This document shows, piece after piece, positions 44,752-53,478 of a DNA stretch of 64,000 nucleotides. Position 1 is the stretch's first letter. Each line of letters begins with the position of its first letter. Below the pieces are notes generated by a model, which had not been told where the DNA came from, did no database searches, and saw only the letters and a program-made list of their open reading frames with translations. The position numbers were made by a program, and so were the translations under genes. Origin of the DNA: Bacteroidaceae bacterium (GTDB taxonomy: Bacteria > Bacteroidota > Bacteroidia > Bacteroidales > Bacteroidaceae); contig CABIVS010000009.1 in assembly GCA_902362375.1 (NCBI GenBank), positions 185,117-249,116 on the forward strand, given 5' to 3'.

Positions 44752-45516
44752 TCAGTCTCTTGGCATGGATTTCACGATCCCGCTCACGGGGTCGAATTGT
44801 ACGGCGGCATTGTTGAACAGCCGCTCGATATGCCCGCTGCGGATCATTTCGGAGGTCGGCAGACAGTGAAGGACGGGCGTATCGATAAGGGCTATTCTGT
44901 CACTCAGCGAGAGGGCTATATCCAGTTCGTGAGTGGAGAACAGAATGCATTTGCCCTCAGCATGCGCTAACCGTGCGAGCAGGGAACACAATTCGTAACG
45001 GTTGGGCATGTCAAGAAACGAGGTCGGCTCGTCCAACAGGATGACGGGCGTTTCCTGAGCCAGAGCACGGGCTATCATAATGCGCTGGCATTCACCGTCC
45101 GACATCTTATCCATCGTGCGGCCGGCATACGCCTCCATTCCGACCGAAGAGAGCGACCGCATGACGATTTCCCTATCTTGAGGCTGCATGCGGCCGATCC
45201 AGTTGGTGTAAGGGGCGCGGCCGATAGCCACGACATCCTCGCACCGCAGGTTGGCGATGCGTGTGCGCTCGGTCGTGACAAATGCCAGTTGCCTTGCCTT
45301 CTCCGGAGTTCTCATGTTTGCGATACAATGTCCGTCGAGCAGGATTTTACCGCAATAATTATGATTCAGTCCGGCTATGGCACGGAGAAGTGTAGATTTC
45401 CCCGTGCCGTTCCTGCCAATAAGGGCAGTCAGCTGTCCTCTTTTGAAAGAGGCATCGACCTTATCGAGAAGCCTCTTCTCTGCGTAGCCTATGGAAAAAT
45501 CGCACAGTTCTATCAT
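44752..45516 (-). CDS. btuD: ABC transporter ATP-binding protein (BtuD-like)
   Basis: The 254-residue protein has Walker A GRNGTGKSTLL (about residues 34-44), the signature MSDGECQRIMIARAL, Walker B PVILLDEPTS and the H-loop FSTHELD. It powers import of corrinoids through the inner membrane with the BtuC-like permease. It overlaps btuC by 4 nt and is the last gene of the riboswitch-controlled operon. FecE-type iron importers share these motifs; the operon context favours B12. Confidence 0.85.
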   Translation of the reverse strand: MIELCDFSIGYAEKRLLDKVDASFKRGQLTALIGRNGTGKSTLLRAIAGLNHNYCGKILLDGHCIANMRTPEKARQLAFVTTERTRIANLRCEDVVAIGRAPYTNWIGRMQPQDREIVMRSLSSVGMEAYAGRTMDKMSDGECQRIMIARALAQETPVILLDEPTSFLDMPNRYELCSLLARLAHAEGKCILFSTHELDIALSLSDRIALIDTPVLHCLPTSEMIRSGHIERLFNNAAVQFDPVSGIVKSMPRD

Positions 45517-46493
45517 ACCGTCATCGATTTATTGCGTAAAACCACCCATACGACTATCGGGATTCCCAGCAGTGCGGTAATGGCATTTACGGGCAAAGTG
45601 AACATTTTGGAAACGATATCGCAAAGAAGCAATACCGCCACCCCCGAGAGAAGGGTTCCCGGCAGGAGCACGCGGTGGTCGGCCTCGCGGAAGAGCATCC
45701 GCGCGACGTGAGGCATGGCAAGACCGATGAAGCCGATCGGGCCGCAGAAAGCCGTTACCGTGCCGGCCAGCAGCGTCGTCGAGAGAAACAGCAGACCGCG
45801 CGAACGGCGGATATTCAGTCCCATCGTTACGGCATATTCCTCGCCGAAGAGCAGGAGGTTGAGCGGTTTGATCGTCCATACGGCCAGCAGCAACCCGACG
45901 ATGACCGACGGAAGGAGGATGGCGAGCTGCGGCACCGTCACGTCGCCGAGCGACCCCATCGTCCAGATGACGAACGCCTTTAACGCCTCCTCTTTGCTCA
46001 GATATTGCAATATCTGCACGACAGCGCTCACGCCTGACGAGAACATCATACCCAAAATCAATATCACCATAATGTCCTTTATGCGGTGTCCGACGGCAGC
46101 GATTACGAGCAGCACGACGGCCGCACCCAGCCAAGCCGCTCCGGCGATGCCTATCGACGAGCCGACGCCTGCCAGCACCACGAGCGCCACGCCGAGGCTT
46201 GCACCCGAGCTGATGCCCAGCACGTAGGGGCCGGCCAGCGGATTGCGGAACAATGTCTGCATCTGCAAGCCGCTGACCGATAGCGCCGCCCCGGCCAGCA
46301 GAGCCACAACCGCCTTTATCAGCCGTATGTTCAGTACGATTTTCGCCGTAGTCCGCGGGCAGTCGCCGCCCGTCAGGGCCGCCCATACGTCGCCGACGGG
46401 AATGCGAACCGCGCCCACAGCCAAATCCAACAGGAAGAGGCCGACCGTAAGCACGGACAACGCGGTGAACAGGATGACGGGGCGTGAACGCAT
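45513..46493 (-). CDS. btuC: FecCD-family permease (BtuC-like)
   Basis: The 326-residue protein has about ten hydrophobic segments and the family signature GLQMQTLFRNPLAGPYVLGI, with GPIGFIGLAMPHVARML near the coupling helix. It forms the inner-membrane channel of a type II ABC importer with the BtuD-like ATPase. The gene overlaps btuD by 4 nt and follows btuF without a gap. Substrate identity is inferred from the operon and riboswitch. Confidence 0.85.
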   Translation of the reverse strand: MRSRPVILFTALSVLTVGLFLLDLAVGAVRIPVGDVWAALTGGDCPRTTAKIVLNIRLIKAVVALLAGAALSVSGLQMQTLFRNPLAGPYVLGISSGASLGVALVVLAGVGSSIGIAGAAWLGAAVVLLVIAAVGHRIKDIMVILILGMMFSSGVSAVVQILQYLSKEEALKAFVIWTMGSLGDVTVPQLAILLPSVIVGLLLAVWTIKPLNLLLFGEEYAVTMGLNIRRSRGLLFLSTTLLAGTVTAFCGPIGFIGLAMPHVARMLFREADHRVLLPGTLLSGVAVLLLCDIVSKMFTLPVNAITALLGIPIVVWVVLRNKSMTV

Positions 46494-47633
46494 CTATTTC
46501 AGTTGTTTGTAGTATACGAAATCTTCTTCGACCAACTCGGGGTGGAATATCTTCACGAGGTCGCGCAGAAGAAGGTCGGGATTCACGACGGCCGATTCGT
46601 AGTAGTCGTTGCCTCCGGCGGCATTGGTGCGGGCGTTGTTGTTATAGACATAGCCGTTTCGGACGCAGCGGGTATCGGCGAACTTCGGGCAGGCGGCTTT
46701 CAGTTCGTCGAGTGTGTTCGCCATGCCGACGTTCAGCCACATATCGGCCTCCGAAGCGAGCAGGTATGCCTCCTCCAAGTCGATAGGCGTCGAAGAGTTG
46801 CCCGTGTTCTTCTTGTAGATGTAGTCGCCTCCGGCGTCGGTAATCAGCCGCACGGCATAGTTTTCCGTCGAGGGCATGAACCACGAATCGCCGTAGGGCG
46901 TATTGAGCATGACCGACGGGGCATCGAGAACGGCACCGGACACTTTCTGTTTCAGCGCATTGTATCGGATCGGAATATCCGCGAATACCTTTTCGCCCTT
47001 CGCGCGTTTCCCGACGACCTCCGAAAGCGCCACCAGCCATTCGGCTTTGCCCAGCGGAGATTCTTCGAGATAATCGCCGACATACATGAACGGGATGCCG
47101 AGCTCCTTGAGTTTGCTCTCCATCGCACTGGCCCCGTTCACGCCGAAAAGCAGCACAAGGTCAGGGTCGAGCGACAACAGAAGTTCATAATTGATATTTC
47201 CCTCGTAACCCACGTCGCCGATGCTGTCGCGGCGTGCCTGAATGTCGGGATTGGAGATATAGTCGAGTCCCGAAACGCCGACCACACGTGCCGTCTCGCC
47301 GATGGCGTCGAGCATGGCGATATGGGTCGAGGACATCGCCACGATGCGCTGCGCATCCCCTTCGAGGACCTGCCCGTCGAAACCCTCGGGAACGGGTTCC
47401 CCGTTACGGGAGATGAACAACCGGGTGGTGACGCTATCCGCGCCCTGCCACGGATTCATGACGGAAACCAGCACGCTCTGTCTGCCGTCTGCTCTTTCAA
47501 TCTTGAATCCCGAGGCATATTCGGGAGCGTAAAGCTGTTTGTTGAAATCGGCAAGTTGGGAACTCTTGCCACGACAGCCTGCAAATGCCAGCGCAAGCAG
47601 CACCATCAGGCTCAAATTCTTTAATACTTTCAT
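46494..47633 (-). CDS. btuF: Corrinoid ABC substrate-binding lipoprotein (BtuF-like)
   Basis: The 379-residue protein has a lipobox LAFAGC (Cys at about 19) and the two-lobed layout of BtuF/FepB binding proteins, with SSTHIAMLDAIGETARVVGV and YELLLSLDPDLVLLFG in the first lobe. It would carry corrinoids in the periplasm from BtuB to BtuCD. The gene ends 1 nt before btuC. Length fits the long Bacteroidales versions. Confidence 0.85.
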   Translation of the reverse strand: MKVLKNLSLMVLLALAFAGCRGKSSQLADFNKQLYAPEYASGFKIERADGRQSVLVSVMNPWQGADSVTTRLFISRNGEPVPEGFDGQVLEGDAQRIVAMSSTHIAMLDAIGETARVVGVSGLDYISNPDIQARRDSIGDVGYEGNINYELLLSLDPDLVLLFGVNGASAMESKLKELGIPFMYVGDYLEESPLGKAEWLVALSEVVGKRAKGEKVFADIPIRYNALKQKVSGAVLDAPSVMLNTPYGDSWFMPSTENYAVRLITDAGGDYIYKKNTGNSSTPIDLEEAYLLASEADMWLNVGMANTLDELKAACPKFADTRCVRNGYVYNNNARTNAAGGNDYYESAVVNPDLLLRDLVKIFHPELVEEDFVYYKQLK

Positions 47634-47657
47634 ATCATTACCTTATTTACGTTTACA

Positions 47658-49715
47658 TTATTTTCTGCTTTTCCCGAATTTCGGGGTGATGCCGATGAAG
47701 AACTCGAAGTTGATGCCGGGCATAGGACGCGACAGCACCGAGAGATAGTCCTCGTTGAACAGGTTATTGACGGCAAGTTTCAACTGTACATCCAGCGGTT
47801 TGAACGACAGCATTTTCTCCAGTGAGATATTGCTCATGAAATACCGGGGCAGGTGGCCTGTCAGCGTGTAATCGTTGCTCGACATGGTGAAACGTTCCGA
47901 GTAGTAAGCCCACTTGTAGAGGAACGCCCACGTCCGCCATGACAGCCGTCCTGTCAGCGAGGCGGAGTGCTCCGGCACGTAAGGCAGTTGTTTTCCCACC
48001 GACTGGTCGGCGGGCGACATCTTTTCGCCCTCGTTGATGGAGGGGGTCCACGAATAGGAACCGTTCAGGTCTATCAGCCAGTCCTTTGCCGGCTGCACGG
48101 CAAGGTTGGCCTTCACTTCGACACCGTAGGCATGGACTTTCTTCACGTTGCGCGGCGAGAAGAACCCCTTGGTCGTCGGCAGCCAGATGATCCAGTCGTC
48201 GATGTAGGAGTCGAACCAGCTTGCGCTGCCGCCCAGTTTATATACCCCCTTTTTGCCGACATCGAAACTCACTCCGGCGTCATAGCTGAAGCCGTGTTCG
48301 TTTTTAAGGTCGGGGTTGCCGCCCGGCAGAAAGTAGAGGTCGTTCAAAGTCGGAAAACGATAGTTGCGCGATACGGAGGCTTTCACCATCACGTTCCCTT
48401 TGCGCGAAATCAGTCCGTCGATGAAGAATGCCGGGATGAGCGGAGCCCATTTGTCGCCCGACATCTCCTCGCGCAAGACCAGCGACAAGCCCAACGGCTC
48501 GACAGGCTGCCATTTGGCCGATACAGAACCGGAGAGCTCGACACGCCCCTTGTCATATCCGACGACGGCTTTGTTGCCATCCTGAAGGATGATGTTCTTG
48601 TCTTCGCTGCGCACGAGATGCTGGTACACGGATACGTTCGAGGTGAAGAACCATTTCCTGCCGGGCGAGTATTCCGCTTCCGCCTGTCCGTAGAACGTGT
48701 TTATCTTGCTCCGCGAACGGGTCATGGAGGCCCAGTTGTCCGGCGCCACCTCACGACGGTAGTCGTAGGCCATCCACGTATGGATATAACCGCCTTTCAC
48801 GCCGACTTTCCATTTCTCTTTGATATGGTCCCATGACAGGACACCACGAAACGTCTGCTCCCGCTGGCGGTTCTCGAAGGCGGTCTCATCGCCGTAATCG
48901 GTCGTGAGCATCGGCAGTTCCCGGTTGGAGTTGATATACCATGCGTTCAACCCGAAACGGTCGCCTTTCAGGGTGTTGTAATATACCTCCTGCAACAGGT
49001 GCAGGTCCTTGAACGAACCCGATCGGTTGCGTTCCTTGGGATGATACTGTCCGATGATGTTCTTCTCCTCGTCGTAGATATTTATCTTCTTGTCGTGGTT
49101 GGTGTACTTGTAATCGTTGGGCGACGACGAATAGACCGCGCGGGTCGAGACCTGCCATCGGTCGCTGCCGTAGGTGAAGCGGGCGAACTCGTCGAACGTG
49201 CGGAACGACCCGATGCCCTGCACGTATTGGGCATGGAAGCCCTCGCCGACCTGCGGCGTAGTACCGAGTTTGACAAGTCCGCCGAGTCCGCCGCCCGTTT
49301 CATTCACCGACGACGTGCCATGAAGCAGCGAGGCCTGATCTATGAAGTAGGACGGTATGGTGGAAAAGTCGGTCATACCCAGCATGGGATTGTTGATGCG
49401 CATGCCGTTCCACGTCACCTGCGTGTGGCTGGGCGACGTGCCGCGGAAAGCAACGGTGGAGAGCGTGGCGCGTCCGTAACTCTTGACGAACACGGACGAA
49501 TTGAACGTCAGAATGTCGGCCATCGATAAGGCAATGTTCTCTTTCAGTGCGAGCGAGTCGAACTTCGTCTTCTGCACGCCGATTTCTTTCATCGGGCGTT
49601 TGCCCCACACCGTGACCTCGTCTATCTGGTGGATGCGTCGTGTGATTCCCTGCGCGGACAATACGGACGGACAGACGAGCAGTAGCGAGAAAAGTATGTA
49701 TTTCGTATAAATCAT
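47658..49715 (-). CDS. btuB: TonB-dependent outer-membrane receptor (BtuB-like)
   Basis: The 685-residue protein has a signal peptide (LLLVCPSVLSAQG), a TonB-box-like start, a plug domain (about residues 35-155, SYGRATLSTVAFRGTSPSHT, WNGMRINNPMLGMTDFS) and a 22-strand type barrel ending in a Lys-rich tail after KFGKSRK. It moves corrinoids across the outer membrane with TonB energy. The start overlaps the TnpA-like gene stop (ATGA), implying coupled translation. BtuB proteins are also known phage receptors. Confidence 0.9.
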   Translation of the reverse strand: MIYTKYILFSLLLVCPSVLSAQGITRRIHQIDEVTVWGKRPMKEIGVQKTKFDSLALKENIALSMADILTFNSSVFVKSYGRATLSTVAFRGTSPSHTQVTWNGMRINNPMLGMTDFSTIPSYFIDQASLLHGTSSVNETGGGLGGLVKLGTTPQVGEGFHAQYVQGIGSFRTFDEFARFTYGSDRWQVSTRAVYSSSPNDYKYTNHDKKINIYDEEKNIIGQYHPKERNRSGSFKDLHLLQEVYYNTLKGDRFGLNAWYINSNRELPMLTTDYGDETAFENRQREQTFRGVLSWDHIKEKWKVGVKGGYIHTWMAYDYRREVAPDNWASMTRSRSKINTFYGQAEAEYSPGRKWFFTSNVSVYQHLVRSEDKNIILQDGNKAVVGYDKGRVELSGSVSAKWQPVEPLGLSLVLREEMSGDKWAPLIPAFFIDGLISRKGNVMVKASVSRNYRFPTLNDLYFLPGGNPDLKNEHGFSYDAGVSFDVGKKGVYKLGGSASWFDSYIDDWIIWLPTTKGFFSPRNVKKVHAYGVEVKANLAVQPAKDWLIDLNGSYSWTPSINEGEKMSPADQSVGKQLPYVPEHSASLTGRLSWRTWAFLYKWAYYSERFTMSSNDYTLTGHLPRYFMSNISLEKMLSFKPLDVQLKLAVNNLFNEDYLSVLSRPMPGINFEFFIGITPKFGKSRK

Positions 49716-50209
49716 TTGATTCCGTTTTTAGGGTGGGTATTCGCGGAAAAATGTACCGTGGAGGATGCCGGCACGGACGTTTGATGCGGGTCGAACCCAT
49801 TCTCTTCAAGCAGTTGTCCGTATTCTTCCTCGAACGAGATCTCCTGATGGATTGTATGCTGCTCCTCGATGTGCCGTCTGAGCCGGTGAAGGTCGCTGAA
49901 CGACACGCTGAACGAGTCGAATCCGGCAGCCCAACCGGAGAAGTCGGCATATTCCGGGGTTTTCTGGTATACCGTTCCCGTGGCGCCTTTCACCTTGTTC
50001 ACGATCTTGCTGAAATCCCCGGAATTCGGAATCTCGACAAGTACATGCACGTGGTTGAGAAAGGCATTGGCGGCATGTACGCGGCAACCTTTCCCTGTAA
50101 AAATCCGTGTCATCCGCTCGAGCATCAATCCTTTTCCCGTTGTCGGAATCGTCATCTTGCGTCCTTTGGTAACGAAGATGAGATGGTATAGGTGTCGTAT
50201 CCTGCCCAT
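49712..50209 (-). CDS. TnpA-like HUH (Y1) protein lacking the catalytic tyrosine, inside the btu operon
   Basis: The 165-residue protein has the IS200/REP-type TnpA fold: HLYHLIFVTKGRKMTI at the start, the HUH motif NHVHVLVEIP (about residues 52-61), KIVNKVKGATGTVYQ and SVSFSDLHRLRRHIEEQ. In active TnpA the helix before EEQ carries Tyr (YIxxQ); here it is His, encoded CAC at 49871-49873. Stop and start codons overlap on both sides (TGATG with btuG, ATGA with btuB), so there is no room for transposon ends. It looks like a domesticated operon member, perhaps a nucleic-acid-binding regulator. I chose the ATG at 50209 over a TTG at 50221. Confidence 0.8.
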   Translation of the reverse strand: MGRIRHLYHLIFVTKGRKMTIPTTGKGLMLERMTRIFTGKGCRVHAANAFLNHVHVLVEIPNSGDFSKIVNKVKGATGTVYQKTPEYADFSGWAAGFDSFSVSFSDLHRLRRHIEEQHTIHQEISFEEEYGQLLEENGFDPHQTSVPASSTVHFSANTHPKNGIK

Positions 50210-51279
50210 CACTTCCAACAAAATGCGCCGGGGATTATCCCGACATAGAATTCATCGATCAGTTCACCTTCGGACGAGTAGCGGTAGACAATGCCCTGCT
50301 GCTGGTAGTCGATGGCATCGGCCACGTAGACATCGCCACGCACGGGGTCGACGGTCAGGCCGTAATAAATCGTACCGCTGTATTCGAGGAACGGGCGCAC
50401 GGGAACACGTTCCGCATCCACGTCCATCGACCATATGTCCTTGTTGATCCAGTAGAGCTTGTCGCCCGTACCGTTGAGCTGCACCTCCGAAGGCCAGTCG
50501 CCCATCTTGAACTTGAACTGCTTCTCTACGGTGAACGTCTCGGCATCGATGCGGTAGAGAGACGGGGCTTCGTAGCCGTAGGGCGAACCCTCGTACCCAC
50601 CGTCGGTGATCGTCCACATCTTGTGGTTCTTGTCCATTACCAGCGAGGTGGGCTGGATGCCGACTTTCAGTTCTTCTACCACCTGATCCGTTTCGGTATC
50701 GATCTTGATGATGCGGTTTTGGTACGACCAGCAGTTGCAATAGACATATTTGCCATACTGCACCATCTGCTCCGTGGAGCCGCTTTCCATCGTCATGTCC
50801 GGCACCTGGATGTAACCGGTGATTTCATATTTCTTGGGGTTGATGATGAAGATGCGGTTGTCCCACAATTGGGTGACATAGGCTTTCTCGTCGCTGAGGA
50901 AATGGATATAGCGCGGCGAAGTCAGGTTCGTGATACGGCCCACCTCTTTGAACGTATTGAGGTCGATGGCGAAAATCACGTGGGAATTGTTCACCACGAC
51001 CCAGCCCTTATTGTCGTGGATGCACATCGATTGCGCCACGTCGCCCAGCTTCATGCCGTTGGCACGGAAGAACACTTCATTCTGCACCTGTTGGGTTTCG
51101 GGGTCGTAGTACGACAACGTGGCATTGCCGTACTGGAAGTTGCCCTCGTTGGTGATGAACAACCCGGCTCCGGTAGCGTTGAAATCTTCCACCGCATCTC
51201 CGTAGTCCCACTCCATGCAGCCCGCCAGCAACAGCGGCAACCCGCATAGAAGAATGATATGTCGTATCAGATGTTTCAT
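50209..51279 (-). CDS. btuG: Surface corrinoid-binding lipoprotein (BtuG-like beta-propeller)
   Basis: The 356-residue protein has a lipobox LLAGCM and beta-propeller repeats (VAQSMCIHDNKGWVVVNNSH, SPRYIHFLSDEKAYVTQLWD). The end, VYVADAIDYQQQGIVYRYSS and then GIIPGAFC, is characteristic of BtuG (DUF5074/YncE-like). BtuG caps BtuB at the cell surface and captures B12 with very high affinity. Its place just upstream of btuB, separated only by the TnpA-like gene, fits this role. Confidence 0.85.
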   Translation of the reverse strand: MKHLIRHIILLCGLPLLLAGCMEWDYGDAVEDFNATGAGLFITNEGNFQYGNATLSYYDPETQQVQNEVFFRANGMKLGDVAQSMCIHDNKGWVVVNNSHVIFAIDLNTFKEVGRITNLTSPRYIHFLSDEKAYVTQLWDNRIFIINPKKYEITGYIQVPDMTMESGSTEQMVQYGKYVYCNCWSYQNRIIKIDTETDQVVEELKVGIQPTSLVMDKNHKMWTITDGGYEGSPYGYEAPSLYRIDAETFTVEKQFKFKMGDWPSEVQLNGTGDKLYWINKDIWSMDVDAERVPVRPFLEYSGTIYYGLTVDPVRGDVYVADAIDYQQQGIVYRYSSEGELIDEFYVGIIPGAFCWK

Positions 51280-51350
51280 TGGCTTGTTATAAACGGGAAA
51301 GAGTACCGGTCTTTCGGCCAGTACCCTGTTCCCTTGTAAAATAATGGGTG

Positions 51351-53477
51351 TTACTGCTGGGTATAGCGACCGGCTTGCATATCCTCGTAGGTGGGGTTAT
51401 AACCGCAATTGGTTACAAGCCAGTCTTCTTTCTTGATTTGCTCTTCTTCTACAAAAGATTTGAAGAACGTATAATCAACAAACCGTGTCAACCGGATAAA
51501 TCGAACTCCTGAGAGTTTTGTTAAAGTTGGCATATTGAAAGTCGTAAGCGATGCTGCATTTGCAGCACAAAGTGTTCCATCAATGGCCTGCAATTTGGGG
51601 CATGAAATAGTTTTTACGGTACGAACAGTCATACCAACACCCCCGACATGTTCCAATGACGGAAATGTAAAATCTTTATTTGATGCCATAAAATCTAAAG
51701 AACCATATAAAATATTATTAATCACCCCTTCTTTGATATATTGAGGATTGCTTGAACAACCGACTGACTTTAAATTCGTAAAATCATAATCATAGTTAGA
51801 AACAGCGTTCAGATTACCGATAATACATAACTGACCTCCGACAATTTCCAATTTCGGGAACGAGATATTGTTTGCCATTGTAGTTTCGATGCTTAAATAT
51901 CCATCTACACTTACCAAGTTAGGGGCTGAAACGCCTTTTTTTGAACCTCTTATAATTTCCATATTCCCGTAAACTCGTTCAAATTGGAATACAGGATCTG
52001 TTGTCATATTGCTAGAATACTTAAAATTCTTAATACTCTTAAAATTCAATTCTGGATCTATTCCAACACTTGAACCGGTAATACCGCTCGGAGCTAGAAA
52101 CATGCTAACTTGCGACATATCCTCTTTTGTGATAATTTTTGAGAATATAGTCCCGTCTGTAATAGAAATTAAAGGTTCGTTATCCTCAAAAGGTACAAAA
52201 TTTACTTTGCTCAAATCTAAAATTCGATCAGAACACTCCAATAAACGCAGCAAGGTCAGTCCTCCGAGTTGTTCTAATTTACTCCAATCCGGCAATTTTT
52301 TCAAGACTTGGAATTTAGATATTGTCAATGTGCCTTTAACAATCGACAAGTTAGACAGTCCATCTATTTCTTGTAATTTATTATTTCCCGTAGATGTAAA
52401 AGCATCGGACGCAATATAACTGGAAACGAGATTAAGGTCGCCGTTTACTACCGATAATTCCGGCAATGAAAGGGTCTCCAACGGAATCGGTATAGAAGCA
52501 AAATCCACACTTCCAACTTCTTGTAATTTCGGAAATTCCAAAGAAATCATTTTGCCTAAATTATTAACCCCTAAGCGACCGTTTACTTTTGTCAATTCAG
52601 GAATTCTCAAAGATGTGATTTCTCCTCCTGGTTCTCCGTCACTTGTCAGACACTGGAGATCAAAATCCTTTACGACAGTGGTTAATTTAGGGAATTCAAA
52701 ACTTTGTAGAGATGAAGTCCTGAATATTATATTTCCATCAATCGTTTCAAGGTTGTCGAATTGCACATATGCTACTTGATTGTTGCAGACAACGATGTCG
52801 CCAGTAATATGCTGCAAAGATCTCATACTGACCATCTGCAATTTACTGTTGGTCGCAAAGGCAGTTTCAGTTCCTATTTGCAAACCTCCAATTGAAGTGA
52901 TATTATCAAGTCCCGTAAGATCTTGTCCAACATAACTTTTCCGAATGATGATGTTTCCTTCGACTTCCTTCAATATTTTTAATGCGGCGATATCCGACAA
53001 TTCTTCTGCATCCTCAGCATCCGACCCGATAATCAAATCACCTTTGATAACCGTTACGTCCGTATCAATGAAAGCCGTAACATCCGCTGTTGTCTTCAAT
53101 TCCACATCCCCTTCATAGCGAATCTCGTCTTTAATGACTTTATATGTATAATCATTCGCTTCTCCATTGTAAGAGGTTACACGAAACGTTCGTTCCGTAT
53201 CCCAGTCAGTAATGCTTGCCGGATCGGGAATAATTGTTGCCGAGGATGTGTATTTGAATTCGACTTGAGCATTATTTAACGAAACAGTATATGGAACTGT
53301 TATGGTAATTATATTGTCAATTATTTCCGCTGTATAGGATTGACTTGCCACAGTCATCACGACTGATGTGATAAAATTGTCATCGGCATCAGCAGGACTT
53401 TCTGGAGTCTGATTATCTTCTGAACATGATAAAAAAAGAAATGGGGCAATGAATAGTAAAAGCCAAAACTGTCTCAT
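51351..53477 (-). CDS. Leucine-rich-like surface lipoprotein in the B12 operon
   Basis: The 708-residue protein has a lipobox FLSCSED, a beta domain of about 100 residues (ITITVPYTVSLNNAQVEFKY), then many irregular repeats of the type EFPKLTTVVKDFDLQC and LSLPELSVVNGDLNL (receptor-L/BspA-like). It is probably on the cell surface. It is AT-rich compared with btuG/btuB. Candidate roles are corrinoid capture or binding of other surface ligands; I know no B12-binding function for this architecture. Confidence 0.6.
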   Translation of the reverse strand: MRQFWLLLFIAPFLFLSCSEDNQTPESPADADDNFITSVVMTVASQSYTAEIIDNIITITVPYTVSLNNAQVEFKYTSSATIIPDPASITDWDTERTFRVTSYNGEANDYTYKVIKDEIRYEGDVELKTTADVTAFIDTDVTVIKGDLIIGSDAEDAEELSDIAALKILKEVEGNIIIRKSYVGQDLTGLDNITSIGGLQIGTETAFATNSKLQMVSMRSLQHITGDIVVCNNQVAYVQFDNLETIDGNIIFRTSSLQSFEFPKLTTVVKDFDLQCLTSDGEPGGEITSLRIPELTKVNGRLGVNNLGKMISLEFPKLQEVGSVDFASIPIPLETLSLPELSVVNGDLNLVSSYIASDAFTSTGNNKLQEIDGLSNLSIVKGTLTISKFQVLKKLPDWSKLEQLGGLTLLRLLECSDRILDLSKVNFVPFEDNEPLISITDGTIFSKIITKEDMSQVSMFLAPSGITGSSVGIDPELNFKSIKNFKYSSNMTTDPVFQFERVYGNMEIIRGSKKGVSAPNLVSVDGYLSIETTMANNISFPKLEIVGGQLCIIGNLNAVSNYDYDFTNLKSVGCSSNPQYIKEGVINNILYGSLDFMASNKDFTFPSLEHVGGVGMTVRTVKTISCPKLQAIDGTLCAANAASLTTFNMPTLTKLSGVRFIRLTRFVDYTFFKSFVEEEQIKKEDWLVTNCGYNPTYEDMQAGRYTQQ

Positions 53478-53478
53478 A

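Noticed and set aside
46503..47624. Rightward 373-codon open frame
   Set aside because: Antisense shadow of btuF, which has a lipobox and a binding-protein layout.
49712..50209. Active IS200-type insertion sequence
   Set aside because: The catalytic Tyr position is His and the gene overlaps both neighbours, leaving no transposon ends.
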